A stretch of DNA of 64,000 nt, taken from assembly GCF_900096955.1 (NCBI RefSeq), contig NZ_FMYL01000002.1:62001-126000 (forward strand), given 5' to 3'. Below the pieces are notes generated by a model. That model saw only the letters and a program-made list of their open reading frames with translations. It was not told where the DNA came from and ran no database searches. Source of the DNA: Acinetobacter boissieri. Lineage in GTDB: Bacteria; Pseudomonadota; Gammaproteobacteria; Pseudomonadales; Moraxellaceae. Numbering within the stretch: position 1 is the stretch's first letter; every line of letters begins with the position of its first letter. The position numbers and the translations under genes were made by a program. Shown here one piece after another: positions 28,350-38,779 of the stretch.

Positions 28350-29630
28350 TTAAGCACGTGCACTACTTTCGCCGTGTTCACGATCTAGGCCAAAAGCAGT
28401 ATGTAAACAACGGACTGCAAGTTCTAAGTAGTTTTCTTCAATCAGAACGGATACTTTAATTTCAGATGTAGAAATCATTAAAATATTAATGCCTTCCTCT
28501 GCAAGCGCTGTAAACATTTTACTCGCAACACCTGCATGTGAGCGCATACCTACACCAACAATAGATACTTTTACAATATCTTCACGGCCAGCAACTTCAC
28601 GTGCTTTAATGTTCTGAGCAATTTCATCTAAAATGCTTTTTGCTTTCGCATAGTCGCTACGATTAACAGTAAATGTGAAATCAGTTGTCCCATCTTCTTC
28701 GATATTTTGTACGATCATGTCGACTTCAATGTTGGCTGCACTGATTGGCGATAAGATTTTAGAAGCAATACCGGGTTCGTCAGGAACACCTAGAATCGTT
28801 AACTTTGATTCATCACGGTTAAATGCAATACCTGAAATGATTGGCTGTTCCATGTTGTCTTCTGCCTCGGTAGTAATAAGTGTACCTACGTTTTGTTTAA
28901 AATCTTCATCAAAAGCACCATCATTGTCATTGTCGAAACTTGACAATACGCGCAAAGGTACTTGGTATTTTCCTGCAAATTCAACAGAGCGGATTTGTAG
29001 TACTTTAGAACCCAGTGATGCCATTTCTAACATTTCTTCAAATGAAATACGATCGATTTTTTTTGCTTTTGAAACAACGCGTGGATCGGTCGTATATACG
29101 CCATCTACATCAGTATAAATTTGGCATTCGTCTGCTTTAAGTGCAGCTGCAAGTGCAACACCTGTTGTATCTGATCCACCACGGCCGAGTGTTGTTGTAT
29201 TACCTAACGTATCAACGCCTTGAAAGCCTGCCACAACAATGACTTTACCTTGTTCTAAGTCTGTCGTCATAAGGTGGGTGTCAATAGATTCAATGCGTGC
29301 TTTGGTAAATGACTGGTCGGTTTTAATGGCGACTTGACGTCCTGTGTAAGATTTTGCACGTACACCAATTGAGTTGAGTGCCATTGCCAACATGGAAATC
29401 GTCACTTGTTCACCTGTAGAAACCATTTGATCAAGCTCACGTGGTTCTGGTGTTGTGGTAATGGCCTTAGCGAGGGCAAGTAAACGGTTCGTTTCGCCAC
29501 TCATTGCAGATACAACGATCACAACTTGGTGACCGTGATCATGCCAACGCTTTACACGGCGAGCGACATTTAAAATGCGCTCGGGTGTACCCATTGAAGT
29601 CCCACCATATTTTTGAACGATTAATGCCAT
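28350..29630 (-). CDS. lysC: Aspartate kinase
   Basis: First step of the Lys/Met/Thr pathway, phosphorylating L-aspartate. 426 aa: the amino-acid kinase domain has VQKYGGTSMGTPERI (catalytic Lys), VSTGEQVTISMLA, TLGRGGSDTTGVALAA and YTDVDGVYTTDPR. Two C-terminal ACT domains (from ~residue 265; LGVPDEPGIASKI, VGVGMRSHAGVASKMF) carry feedback control. GGAAT precedes the ATG. A GACCCTAA/TTAGGGTC hairpin (29650-29672) lies in the alaS-lysC gap. Confidence 0.97.
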   Translation of the reverse strand: MALIVQKYGGTSMGTPERILNVARRVKRWHDHGHQVVIVVSAMSGETNRLLALAKAITTTPEPRELDQMVSTGEQVTISMLAMALNSIGVRAKSYTGRQVAIKTDQSFTKARIESIDTHLMTTDLEQGKVIVVAGFQGVDTLGNTTTLGRGGSDTTGVALAAALKADECQIYTDVDGVYTTDPRVVSKAKKIDRISFEEMLEMASLGSKVLQIRSVEFAGKYQVPLRVLSSFDNDNDGAFDEDFKQNVGTLITTEAEDNMEQPIISGIAFNRDESKLTILGVPDEPGIASKILSPISAANIEVDMIVQNIEEDGTTDFTFTVNRSDYAKAKSILDEIAQNIKAREVAGREDIVKVSIVGVGMRSHAGVASKMFTALAEEGINILMISTSEIKVSVLIEENYLELAVRCLHTAFGLDREHGESSARA

Positions 29631-29696
29631 AGTTATTCCATATAAGCATGACCCTAAGAGGCATTTAGGGTCTATCAGTTACACAAAAGTGAAGTT

Positions 29697-32327
29697 TTAG
29701 TGACTTTCAAGCCATGCAGGCAGTGCTGCAATGACTTGGTCAAACTTCTCGTTCAGTGGTGCGCCACCTTGTGCGAGGTCTGGCTTACCACCACCTTTAC
29801 CACCAAGCTCTGTTGCGAGATACTTGATAATATCGCCTGCTTTTAATACAGCAGTGTACTGTTTGGCCACAGAAGCCAATAAGCTGACTTTATCGCCATC
29901 AACTGCAATTAAAACAATCACTGCATTGTCTAACTTTGATTTTACACTGTCATGTAAATGACGCAGTGCTTTTGCATCTGTATTTTGCACAGTTGCGACT
30001 AAAGTAGAACGCCCTTGAATTGTTTTAACGTCTTTGATGAGCTCAATTGCATGTAAATGCGCTAATTTTTGATTCAGTTGGTCGAACTGTTTTTGTAATA
30101 CGCTGCTGTGTTCAATTTGAGCATGTACTTTTTCAACAGTTTGGTCTTTTTGTGCTTTAAGTAACGCATTGACTTGATGAATAGTGCTCTCTGCTTTTTG
30201 TACTGTGCTTAAAGCATGTAAGCCTGTAACAGCTTCAATACGGCGTACACCTGCAGCAACACCACCCTCTGAAGTGATTTTGAATAAACCAATTTCACCT
30301 GTGTGGTTCACATGAATACCACCACACAGTTCTACAGAGAATGCTTTGTCATCTTTTACTGTACCCATAGTGAGTACACGGACTGTCTCGCCATACTTCT
30401 CACCAAATAGCATCATTGCACCTTTGGTTTTTGCGGTTTCAATGTCGAGTACTTCGGTCACTACAGCAGTATTTGCCATAATTTCTTGGTTGACACGGCG
30501 CTCAATCTCTTGAAGCTGTACAAGGTCAATGGCTTGTTCATGTGAAAAGTCAAAACGAAGCACATCTGATGCAACTAAAGAACCTTTTTGTGCCACATGT
30601 GTGCCCAAAATTTCACGTAAAGCTGCATGTAGCAAGTGAGTTGCTGAGTGGTGTTTAGAAATGGCTTTACGAAGCTCAGGCTGTACGATTGCATCTACTT
30701 TTTGCGTAGTACTTAAACGGCCAACAGTGACCACACCTTGGTGTACAAAAGCATTACCTGATTTTTGCGTATCAATAATTTCAAAAATACCTGTATCATT
30801 TTTGAATGTACCTGTATCGCCCACTTGGCCGCCACTTTCTGCATAAAATGGGGTGTGGTCAAGTACGATGAGTGCTTCATCACCTTCATTGACTTCATTT
30901 ACAGGTTGACCATCTTTGTAAATGGCAATAATTTGACCCTGACCTTGTGTTGCAGTGTAGCCGTCAAATTGTGTTTGGGCATCAACTTTCACAATACTGT
31001 TATAGTCAACTTTAAATTTACCTGCATCACGTGCGCGTTGGCGTTGTGCCGCCATTTCAACTTCAAAGCCTGCTTCATCAATGGTGAGTTCACGTTCACG
31101 GGCAATGTCTGCAGTCAAGTCAGCAGGAAAACCGTATGTGTCATAAAGTTTAAACACGACTTCGCCAGCAATCACTTTACCTTTAATGTTTGCAAGTTCT
31201 GTTTCAAGTACTTTTAGGCCTTGCTCTAGGGTTTTTGCGAACTGTTCTTCTTCTTTGATGAGCGCAGCTTTAATACGTTCACTGTTTTCAATCAGTTGAG
31301 GGTAGGCTTCACCCATCACATCAATGAGGGGTTGTAGCATTTGGTAGAAGAATGTACCTGTTGCACCCAGTTTGTGACCATGACGAATGGCGCGGCGAAT
31401 AATACGGCGCAGTACATAACCACGACCTTCATTGCTTGGATTCACACCATCTGCAATAAGGAAACAGCATGAACGTGAATGGTCTGCAATCACACGTAAA
31501 GATGGTTGACCTTGATCTTCAATACCTACAACTTGAGCTGCTGCTTGTACAAGGTGTTTGAACAGGTCAATCTCGTAGTTCGAGTTCACGTGTTGAAGTA
31601 CCGCAGAAATACGTTCTAAGCCCATGCCTGTGTCTACAGAGGGAGCAGGCAGTCGTTCAAGTGAACCGTCAGCAGTACGGTTAAACTGCATAAAGACATT
31701 GTTCCAAATTTCAATAAAACGGTCGCCGTCTTCTTCTGCTGTACCGGGCAGTCCACCCCAAATGTGGTCGCCGTGGTCATAAAAAATTTCAGAACATGGT
31801 CCGCATGGGCCTGTATCACCCATCGTCCAGAAGTTATCTGAAGCGTATAGGCCGCCTTTATTGTCGCCAATACGGATGATGCGATCAGCTGCGAGGCCAA
31901 CGTCTTTGTGCCAAATATCGAATGCTTCGTCATCGGTATGGTAAATCGTGACATAAAGTTTGTCTTTTGGGAGTTGTAGCGTAGTCGTTAAAAACTCCCA
32001 TGCAAACTCAATCGCTTGTTTTTTGAAGTAATCACCAAATGAAAAGTTACCTAACATTTCAAAAAATGTATGATGGCGAGCGGTATAACCGACATTGTCT
32101 AAGTCGTTGTGTTTACCACCTGCACGCACGCATTTTTGTGCTGATGTTGCGCGAACATAGCCACGGTCTTCTAGACCAAGCAGACTGTCTGTGAACTGGT
32201 TCATGCCTGCATTGGTAAATAATAAAGTTGGGTCATTGCTCGGAACGAGAGAGCTCGAAGCGACACGTGTATGACCTTTAGTTTCAAAGAAATGTAAGAA
32301 GGCTTCACGAATTTCAGCGGACGTCAT
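29697..32327 (-). CDS. alaS: Alanine--tRNA ligase
   Basis: Charges and edits tRNA-Ala. 876 aa from the ATG at 32327 ([14 protein letters not shown], the usual family start; the frame extends five codons to a GTG). Aminoacylation core: [51 protein letters not shown]. Editing domain zinc motif [12 protein letters not shown] with CGGIHV. C-Ala domain ends with [14 protein letters not shown]. First of alaS-lysC-csrA. Confidence 0.97.
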   Translation of the reverse strand: MTSAEIREAFLHFFETKGHTRVASSSLVPSNDPTLLFTNAGMNQFTDSLLGLEDRGYVRATSAQKCVRAGGKHNDLDNVGYTARHHTFFEMLGNFSFGDYFKKQAIEFAWEFLTTTLQLPKDKLYVTIYHTDDEAFDIWHKDVGLAADRIIRIGDNKGGLYASDNFWTMGDTGPCGPCSEIFYDHGDHIWGGLPGTAEEDGDRFIEIWNNVFMQFNRTADGSLERLPAPSVDTGMGLERISAVLQHVNSNYEIDLFKHLVQAAAQVVGIEDQGQPSLRVIADHSRSCCFLIADGVNPSNEGRGYVLRRIIRRAIRHGHKLGATGTFFYQMLQPLIDVMGEAYPQLIENSERIKAALIKEEEQFAKTLEQGLKVLETELANIKGKVIAGEVVFKLYDTYGFPADLTADIARERELTIDEAGFEVEMAAQRQRARDAGKFKVDYNSIVKVDAQTQFDGYTATQGQGQIIAIYKDGQPVNEVNEGDEALIVLDHTPFYAESGGQVGDTGTFKNDTGIFEIIDTQKSGNAFVHQGVVTVGRLSTTQKVDAIVQPELRKAISKHHSATHLLHAALREILGTHVAQKGSLVASDVLRFDFSHEQAIDLVQLQEIERRVNQEIMANTAVVTEVLDIETAKTKGAMMLFGEKYGETVRVLTMGTVKDDKAFSVELCGGIHVNHTGEIGLFKITSEGGVAAGVRRIEAVTGLHALSTVQKAESTIHQVNALLKAQKDQTVEKVHAQIEHSSVLQKQFDQLNQKLAHLHAIELIKDVKTIQGRSTLVATVQNTDAKALRHLHDSVKSKLDNAVIVLIAVDGDKVSLLASVAKQYTAVLKAGDIIKYLATELGGKGGGKPDLAQGGAPLNEKFDQVIAALPAWLESH

Positions 32328-32593
32328 AAAACGTGTACTCACAACAAGTCACTCCATTTGGTTTTATAGTGTAGTTTGTAATCTTGGGCTTGGGCGATCT
32401 AAGGGCTTTGATTACAACATAACTGTTAAATTTTAAAGACTAAAAGTATAACTAAAAATGTGTATATGACCAATGATTTTACAGATAAAGCCATACAAAT
32501 GTACCAATAAGAGGCATAGATGTATTCTTAGTTAAAAACTTTAAGTAAGATAAGCCCCATTTTTGAATAAAATGATGAAAAAAGGAATAAATC

Positions 32594-33646
32594 ATGCAAC
32601 GTATTGCACTTAATGGTTTTGGTCGTATTGGCCGTAATGTGGTTCGTGCATGGTTTGAACGGGAAAAGCCATATGATTTTGTAATTATTGCAGTGAATGA
32701 TGTGGCTGATCTTGGAACTTTGGCACATTTGTTCAAATATGATTCAACACATGGCACATTTAAGGGCACAGTGCAGGTTGTACAAGAAGATAAACGGGCA
32801 TATTTAGAAGTTGCTTATTTAGGGCGGCATTTAAAAATACAATTTTTTCAACAAGCTGACCCTGTGACATTGCCTTGGCAACAACTTAATATAGATGTTG
32901 CACTTGAGTGTACGGGACTATTTCGTTCTTATGCAGATGCATCAAAACATTTACAGGCAGGTGCAAAACGGGTCATTGTTGGTGCAGCACCATTTGATTA
33001 TGTCGATGCAGCGATTGTATATGGTGTGAATCATAAAGACATTAAAGCCACTGATCGCGTGATTTCGAGCGTGTCTTGTACCACGCAAGCATTGGTGCCA
33101 CTAGTTAAGGTGTTAGATGACTGTTTTGGTGTGGAAAGTGCTTTAATGACAGAAATACATGCAGTGACCACAGACCAAGCCGTACTTGATCATGCACACC
33201 GCGATTTAAGACGGGCACGTGCATGTGGGCATAATATTATTCCAACAACATCGAGTGCATTGGGCGCTTTAAAACGAGTCATGCCCAAGATGGAGCACCG
33301 TATACATGGTTATTCCATTCGTGTACCGACTTTAAATGTGGCGGCTATTGACCTCACGTTTGTGGCACAATCTGAGATCGATGTTGATCGTTTAAACCAA
33401 GCATTTCAACAGGCGGCAATGCATGATTATAAAGAGATTATGGCGTGTACTTCTGACTATTTAGTGTCGAGCGATTTTAATCATTTACCACAATCATTAA
33501 TTGTTGATTTAACTCAAACCATGGTGGTGGGTCGTCAAGCCAAAGTATATGCTTGGTATGACAATGAGTGGGGGTATGCCAACCGGTTACTTGATTTAAG
33601 TCAAATTTTAGCCAGTGTAGCATTGCCTCAAAATATCTGTGTTTAA
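32594..33646 (+). CDS. Glyceraldehyde-3-phosphate / erythrose-4-phosphate dehydrogenase-like protein
   Basis: 350 aa NAD(P)-dependent dehydrogenase of the GAPDH fold. Rossmann motif NGFGRIGRN, catalytic Cys in SSVSCTTQAL, HAVTTDQ, HRDLRRARA, and the C-terminal WYDNEWGYANRL. The segments around RDLRRARA and RVPTLNVAAIDL lean toward the E4P dehydrogenase (Epd) branch, which supplies PLP precursor. The otherwise near-universal Asn after SCTT is Gln here, so the exact activity is uncertain. Convergent with azlD, sharing 4 bp at their 3' ends. Confidence 0.82.
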   Translation: MQRIALNGFGRIGRNVVRAWFEREKPYDFVIIAVNDVADLGTLAHLFKYDSTHGTFKGTVQVVQEDKRAYLEVAYLGRHLKIQFFQQADPVTLPWQQLNIDVALECTGLFRSYADASKHLQAGAKRVIVGAAPFDYVDAAIVYGVNHKDIKATDRVISSVSCTTQALVPLVKVLDDCFGVESALMTEIHAVTTDQAVLDHAHRDLRRARACGHNIIPTTSSALGALKRVMPKMEHRIHGYSIRVPTLNVAAIDLTFVAQSEIDVDRLNQAFQQAAMHDYKEIMACTSDYLVSSDFNHLPQSLIVDLTQTMVVGRQAKVYAWYDNEWGYANRLLDLSQILASVALPQNICV

Positions 33647-33948
33647 GCGCCAACTAAGACCATACGTAAAATAGCAGTCGATGCAATGCTAATGACCACA
33701 GTTGGGAGTAACGCAAACCGCATGGCAACCAGTGCAGTAATGATAATGGCAATAAAATCTGCCAAATGTTGCGTGGCAAAGTACGGTGCAATGACTGAAA
33801 TGAGTACGCAGCCGGGGGTGATTTGTAGCAATTTCTTTTGGCGTATAGATAACTCACGGTTTTTGAGTAGTAGATAGCCGACGACACGGGTGGCGTAAGT
33901 GGTCATAGCAACGCAAAGTATTGCAATAAAAGTCGGTAAGTAAATCAT
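33643..33948 (-). CDS. azlD: AzlD-family branched-chain amino acid exporter subunit
   Basis: 101 aa, small inner-membrane protein with four hydrophobic segments. The N-terminal IAILCVAMTTYATRVVGYLLL (with the conserved TR) and a hydrophobic C-terminal half ending in ILRMVLVGA match AzlD/YgaH. It forms the export complex with AzlC, encoded 12 bp upstream. In Bacillus and E. coli, homologues export branched-chain amino acids or their analogues. Confidence 0.88.
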   Translation of the reverse strand: MIYLPTFIAILCVAMTTYATRVVGYLLLKNRELSIRQKKLLQITPGCVLISVIAPYFATQHLADFIAIIITALVAMRFALLPTVVISIASTAILRMVLVGA

Positions 33949-33960
33949 GCGTTGCTCCTT

Positions 33961-34707
33961 TTATTTTTTAATGGTGATGAATGCAGTGGCTATACCACAG
34001 GCTGTGCCTACAGGTACATGCCAACCCGAAGGTAGGTAAAGATAAGCGATAATGGCGGCCCCTAGACTGATGACCCACGGCAAAGACGCTTTGACTGACG
34101 GTAGCATACTGCGTAAAAGGACTAAAAAAATAGCAGGGAATGCCATGTCAAAGCCCCATTTACTAATGTCACCCAGTGTTGAGCCAATGGCACCACCGAG
34201 TGTGGTAAATAAAACCCACATTACATATAACGCAAAGCTAATTCCTGCATAAAAAGGCATGCTAAAAGCTTCTTTGGGCGGGAGGTAATTTCTTTTTTGT
34301 GCATCTGAGACACTTAGAGCCCAGACTTCATCACACATAAAAAATAAAGCAGATAAGGCTTTTTTATTGGGTAAATGTTTTAAATAGGGTACAAGGTTGG
34401 CCCCCATTAACAAATGCCGACTATTAATCAGTAAAGTCACAAACATTAGCAGTAAAATTTGAGGTGGATTCGTCCAGACCTCTAAAATTGCAAACTCAGA
34501 ACCACCTGCAAAGTTTAGTCCCGTCAGTAAAGGAATCTCTAATATGCTAAGGCCTTTATGTGCAGCTTGTGTACCAAGTACCAATGCACACGGAATCAGC
34601 CCAATTAAAACTGGAATAGATGCTTTTAAACCTCTTTTAAACTCAATCGCTTCAGAGGTTTCTTGTGGCTGTTGGCGGGTATTTCTAAGCGTAAGCATAT
34701 CTGTCAT
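33961..34707 (-). CDS. azlC: AzlC-family branched-chain amino acid exporter subunit
   Basis: 248 aa with about six to eight membrane segments. Signature blocks are EFKRGLKASIPVLIGLIPCALVLG, TGLNFAGGSEFAIL, NSRHLLMGANLVPYL, and FMCDEVWALSVSD. Pairs with AzlD. It is divergently transcribed from an Lrp/AsnC regulator gene 120 bp away, the classical arrangement for amino-acid-responsive control of azlCD. Confidence 0.9.
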   Translation of the reverse strand: MTDMLTLRNTRQQPQETSEAIEFKRGLKASIPVLIGLIPCALVLGTQAAHKGLSILEIPLLTGLNFAGGSEFAILEVWTNPPQILLLMFVTLLINSRHLLMGANLVPYLKHLPNKKALSALFFMCDEVWALSVSDAQKRNYLPPKEAFSMPFYAGISFALYVMWVLFTTLGGAIGSTLGDISKWGFDMAFPAIFLVLLRSMLPSVKASLPWVISLGAAIIAYLYLPSGWHVPVGTACGIATAFITIKK

Positions 34708-34827
34708 ACATAAAGTGTTATTTTTGAGTTTGTCTATTTTATGCGTTGCTATGGGCTATTATTCGCTAAAATTAGCTTATTTTTGCTTGATATTGGTATA
34801 AAAAACTAATAATAATATAAAAATTAA

Positions 34828-35304
34828 ATGATAGTGCTAAAGGTTGTGTTGGTGGATCAAATTGACCGAAGAATTCTACGTGAGTTACAGCAACAAGGGC
34901 GTTTAGCCAATAACGAGTTGGCACAAAAGGTGGGGTTATCTGCTTCGCCATGTTTACGCCGTGTAAAGCAACTTGAAGATCAAGGCATTATTCAAAATTA
35001 TGTTGCATTACTTGATCCGATTAAAGTGAATTTGGGTTTAACGGTATTTGCACGAATTTGGTTGAAAGAGCAAAGTGCTCAAACCGTCAATCAGTTTGTT
35101 GATGCGGTCAAAAATTTACCTGAAGTGTTGGAGTGTCAGCTCATGTCTGGTGATTGTGATTTTTTTATGCGAATTGTGACTGCCGATTTAGAAGCATATC
35201 GTAAGTTTCAAATTCAGCATTTAAATAAAATTGCAGCCATACAAAATATTAAAACGGAAATTCCACTACAAAATATTAAGCAAAGTACTGCACTGCCGAT
35301 TTAA
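34828..35304 (+). CDS. Lrp/AsnC-family transcriptional regulator
   Basis: 158 aa. N-terminal HTH (DQIDRRILRELQQQGRLANNELAQKVGLSASPCLRRVKQLE) and C-terminal RAM/AsnC ligand domain (VLECQLMSGDCDFFMRIV, containing the conserved G-x-x-D). The GTG at 34852, with AAAGG ~10 bases upstream, would start directly at VDQIDRR and is an equally good start. Divergent position suggests it senses an amino acid and controls azlCD. Followed by its own terminator. Confidence 0.9.
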   Translation: MIVLKVVLVDQIDRRILRELQQQGRLANNELAQKVGLSASPCLRRVKQLEDQGIIQNYVALLDPIKVNLGLTVFARIWLKEQSAQTVNQFVDAVKNLPEVLECQLMSGDCDFFMRIVTADLEAYRKFQIQHLNKIAAIQNIKTEIPLQNIKQSTALPI

Positions 35305-35386
35305 CGCATAAAAGCTGTGCGCTATTTGACTGATTTGCAAAAATCACAGGTGCATGGCTAAAACTATCATGCTACACTTCAGTATG

Positions 35387-35408
35387 TCGGGTGCGCCCCG
35401 ATTTTTTT
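35387..35408 (+). terminator. Terminator of the Lrp-type regulator gene
   Basis: TCGGG-TGCGC-CCCGA followed by seven T, 83 bp after the stop and just before hisZ. Confidence 0.8.
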
Positions 35409-35451
35409 ATGTGGATTTTTTTCTACGTTGATCAGATTTTAGGTTCGAAAC

Positions 35452-36627
35452 ATGCCGATTTCAGAGACATGGCTGTTACCTGATGGGGTAGCAGACGTAT
35501 TACCAGAACAAGCACAAGTCATTGAGTCGCTACGCCGACAATCACTCGATTTCCTTGCACAGCGAGGCTATCAGTTGGTGTATACGCCATTTATCGAGTA
35601 TATCGAATCGCTGTCTTCATTGTCTGAAGCCAACCAAGATTTAGACTTGGTGAGCTTTAAAGTCATTGACCAAATGTCAGGTCGTTTATTGGGTATTCGT
35701 GCCGATATGACGCCGCAAGTGGCTCGAATAGATGCCCATGTACATCCCATTGAAGGGGTTGCACGTTACTGCTACTCAGGTACAGTTCTACACACCAAGC
35801 CACAAAATTCAAGTCCATCTCGTACACCTTTGCAACTGGGTGCTGAGTTATATGGCCATCAAAGCATTGCTGCTGATGTTGAAATGATTGATGTGATGCT
35901 TGGATTGTTGCATAACACGTTTAAATTACAACATACGCATTTAGATTTAGGCCATGTTGGCTTATTTAAAAGCTTAGTGAAATATGCGCAGCTTGATCAA
36001 GATAATGAACGTCTTTTACACGATTTGTATCAGCGTAAAGCCTTACCAGAATTAGAAGCAGTCACCAAAACATTGCCGTGTGGACAAGATTTTTACATGC
36101 TCGGTCGTTACTCTGGTGATTTAATCGCACTAGAAACACATTTAAGTGCGGATGTATTGGCAGATGTTGCCTTTAGTGATGCACTACAAGTACTTAAAAC
36201 AACAGTATTTGAAATTCAGCAACGCTGGCCAAAGTTATCTATTGGTCTAGATGTGGTCGAGTTACGCAGTTACCACTACCATACGGGACTAATGTACGCC
36301 ATATATGTACCAAACCGTGCAGAGCCATTAGCACAAGGTGGTCGTTACGATGGGATTGGTCAACACTTTGGTCGTGCGCGTCCTGCAACAGGTTTTAGTT
36401 GTGACTTGTATGCCTTATGCGCACGTCAGTTTGAAAAAATTGATACAGTGGTTGCGCCTGCAGGTTTAGAGAAAGATTTAATCGGTGCGATTGCGCAGGC
36501 TCGTCAAGATGGCCATGCAGTTGTACAGTTACTCGGTAGTGATGATTTAAGCTCAGTACCTTTTGCAACCCATGTGTTGGCGTTGCAACAAGGTCAATGG
36601 GTAATGAAAAAAATTGAATCAGTTTAG
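35452..36627 (+). CDS. hisZ: ATP phosphoribosyltransferase regulatory subunit HisZ
   Basis: Class II aaRS-like paralogue of HisRS that activates short-form HisG in histidine biosynthesis; no ligase activity. 391 aa: LPDGVADVLPEQA start, QRGYQLVYTPFIEY (motif 1 region), IRADMTPQVARIDAH (motif 2), and LAQGGRYDGIGQHFG with RPATGFSCDL (motif 3). The C-terminus lacks the anticodon-binding domain of HisRS, as expected. Located 51 bp upstream of purA in the common hisZ-purA order, linking histidine and AMP synthesis. Confidence 0.95.
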   Translation: MPISETWLLPDGVADVLPEQAQVIESLRRQSLDFLAQRGYQLVYTPFIEYIESLSSLSEANQDLDLVSFKVIDQMSGRLLGIRADMTPQVARIDAHVHPIEGVARYCYSGTVLHTKPQNSSPSRTPLQLGAELYGHQSIAADVEMIDVMLGLLHNTFKLQHTHLDLGHVGLFKSLVKYAQLDQDNERLLHDLYQRKALPELEAVTKTLPCGQDFYMLGRYSGDLIALETHLSADVLADVAFSDALQVLKTTVFEIQQRWPKLSIGLDVVELRSYHYHTGLMYAIYVPNRAEPLAQGGRYDGIGQHFGRARPATGFSCDLYALCARQFEKIDTVVAPAGLEKDLIGAIAQARQDGHAVVQLLGSDDLSSVPFATHVLALQQGQWVMKKIESV

Positions 36628-36654
36628 TTGGCTAAACTTGATTTGTACTGTTAA

Positions 36655-38001
<1,347 letters not shown>

Positions 38002-38016
38002 ATATAAATAGTTTAT

Positions 38017-38050
38017 AAAAAAGGCCGCAACATTTGTTGCGGCTTTTTTA
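38017..38050. terminator. Bidirectional terminator between purA and mgtC
   Basis: AAAAAAGGCCGCAA-CATTTG-TTGCGGCTTTTTT: GC-rich stem with A-run left and T-run right, suited to both purA and the convergent mgtC transcript. Confidence 0.9.
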
Positions 38051-38779
38051 TTAGCTCATGGTGTTTTTGTCCCAATAGGCATAACGGACTTGAGGCATGT
38101 GATTGAGTATTTCTAAGATTTTGAACATATCTGTTTGCTCTATAGATGTAGACAGTAGCGTGGTCTCAATTTCAACATCTGACTCACCAAAAGGTTCAAT
38201 TTCAATGTCTTTGGCAGGGTAGTTATATTGTTTGAGCGCAACATGAATTTGCTCAATGACTTGTTTACTTTGTAAACGGTCACAGACCACATAGATGACA
38301 TTGACTAACTCGGTATCATCATCTAACGGTCTACGATCCATGAATCTTACAATAGGGCGTAATAGTGTATTGGCAGCCAGTATAAAAATGGTAATGGCAA
38401 AGGCTTCAATAATTAAATCGGCCCCTGCAGCCGCTCCAATAGCAGCAGAACACCATAGTGTTGCTGCTGTATTTAAGCCATGAATTGTACCGCCATCACG
38501 CATGATCACGCCTGCACCTAAGAAACCAATCCCCGAAACAACGTAGGCGATTACACGTACTGCGCCATCACTACCATGTAAAAGCATAGCAGTATCTACA
38601 AATGCTGCAGCACCAATCGCAACTAATACATTGGTGCGTAGGCCTGCAGTCCGTTGGCGGTATTGTCTTTCAAATCCAATCAGCCCACCTAGAATAAATG
38701 CTGTAGCTAGGCTGATTAGTGTATCTAAAAGGTTGTCTAAGTTACTCAGATTCAAAGCATGCATATTAATTATTGCCAA
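38051..38779 (-). CDS. mgtC: MgtC/SapB family membrane protein
   Basis: 242 aa. The N-terminal ~150 residues hold four or five hydrophobic helices with MgtC signatures: GGLIGFERQYRQRTAGLRTNVLVAIGAA, GIGFLGAGVIMRDGGTIHGLNTAATLW. The C-terminal ~85 residues are a soluble ACT-like domain. In Salmonella MgtC helps survival in low Mg2+ and inhibits the F-type ATPase. The start overlaps the mgtA stop by 10 bp, so both come from one message. Part of the putative magnesium operon beginning at 42275. Confidence 0.92.
   Translation of the reverse strand: MAIINMHALNLSNLDNLLDTLISLATAFILGGLIGFERQYRQRTAGLRTNVLVAIGAAAFVDTAMLLHGSDGAVRVIAYVVSGIGFLGAGVIMRDGGTIHGLNTAATLWCSAAIGAAAGADLIIEAFAITIFILAANTLLRPIVRFMDRRPLDDDTELVNVIYVVCDRLQSKQVIEQIHVALKQYNYPAKDIEIEPFGESDVEIETTLLSTSIEQTDMFKILEILNHMPQVRYAYWDKNTMS

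Noticed and set aside
29650..29672. GACCCTAA/TTAGGGTC hairpin between alaS and lysC as a terminator
   Set aside because: No U-tract follows on the minus strand, and alaS-lysC are normally co-transcribed; left as a plain hairpin.
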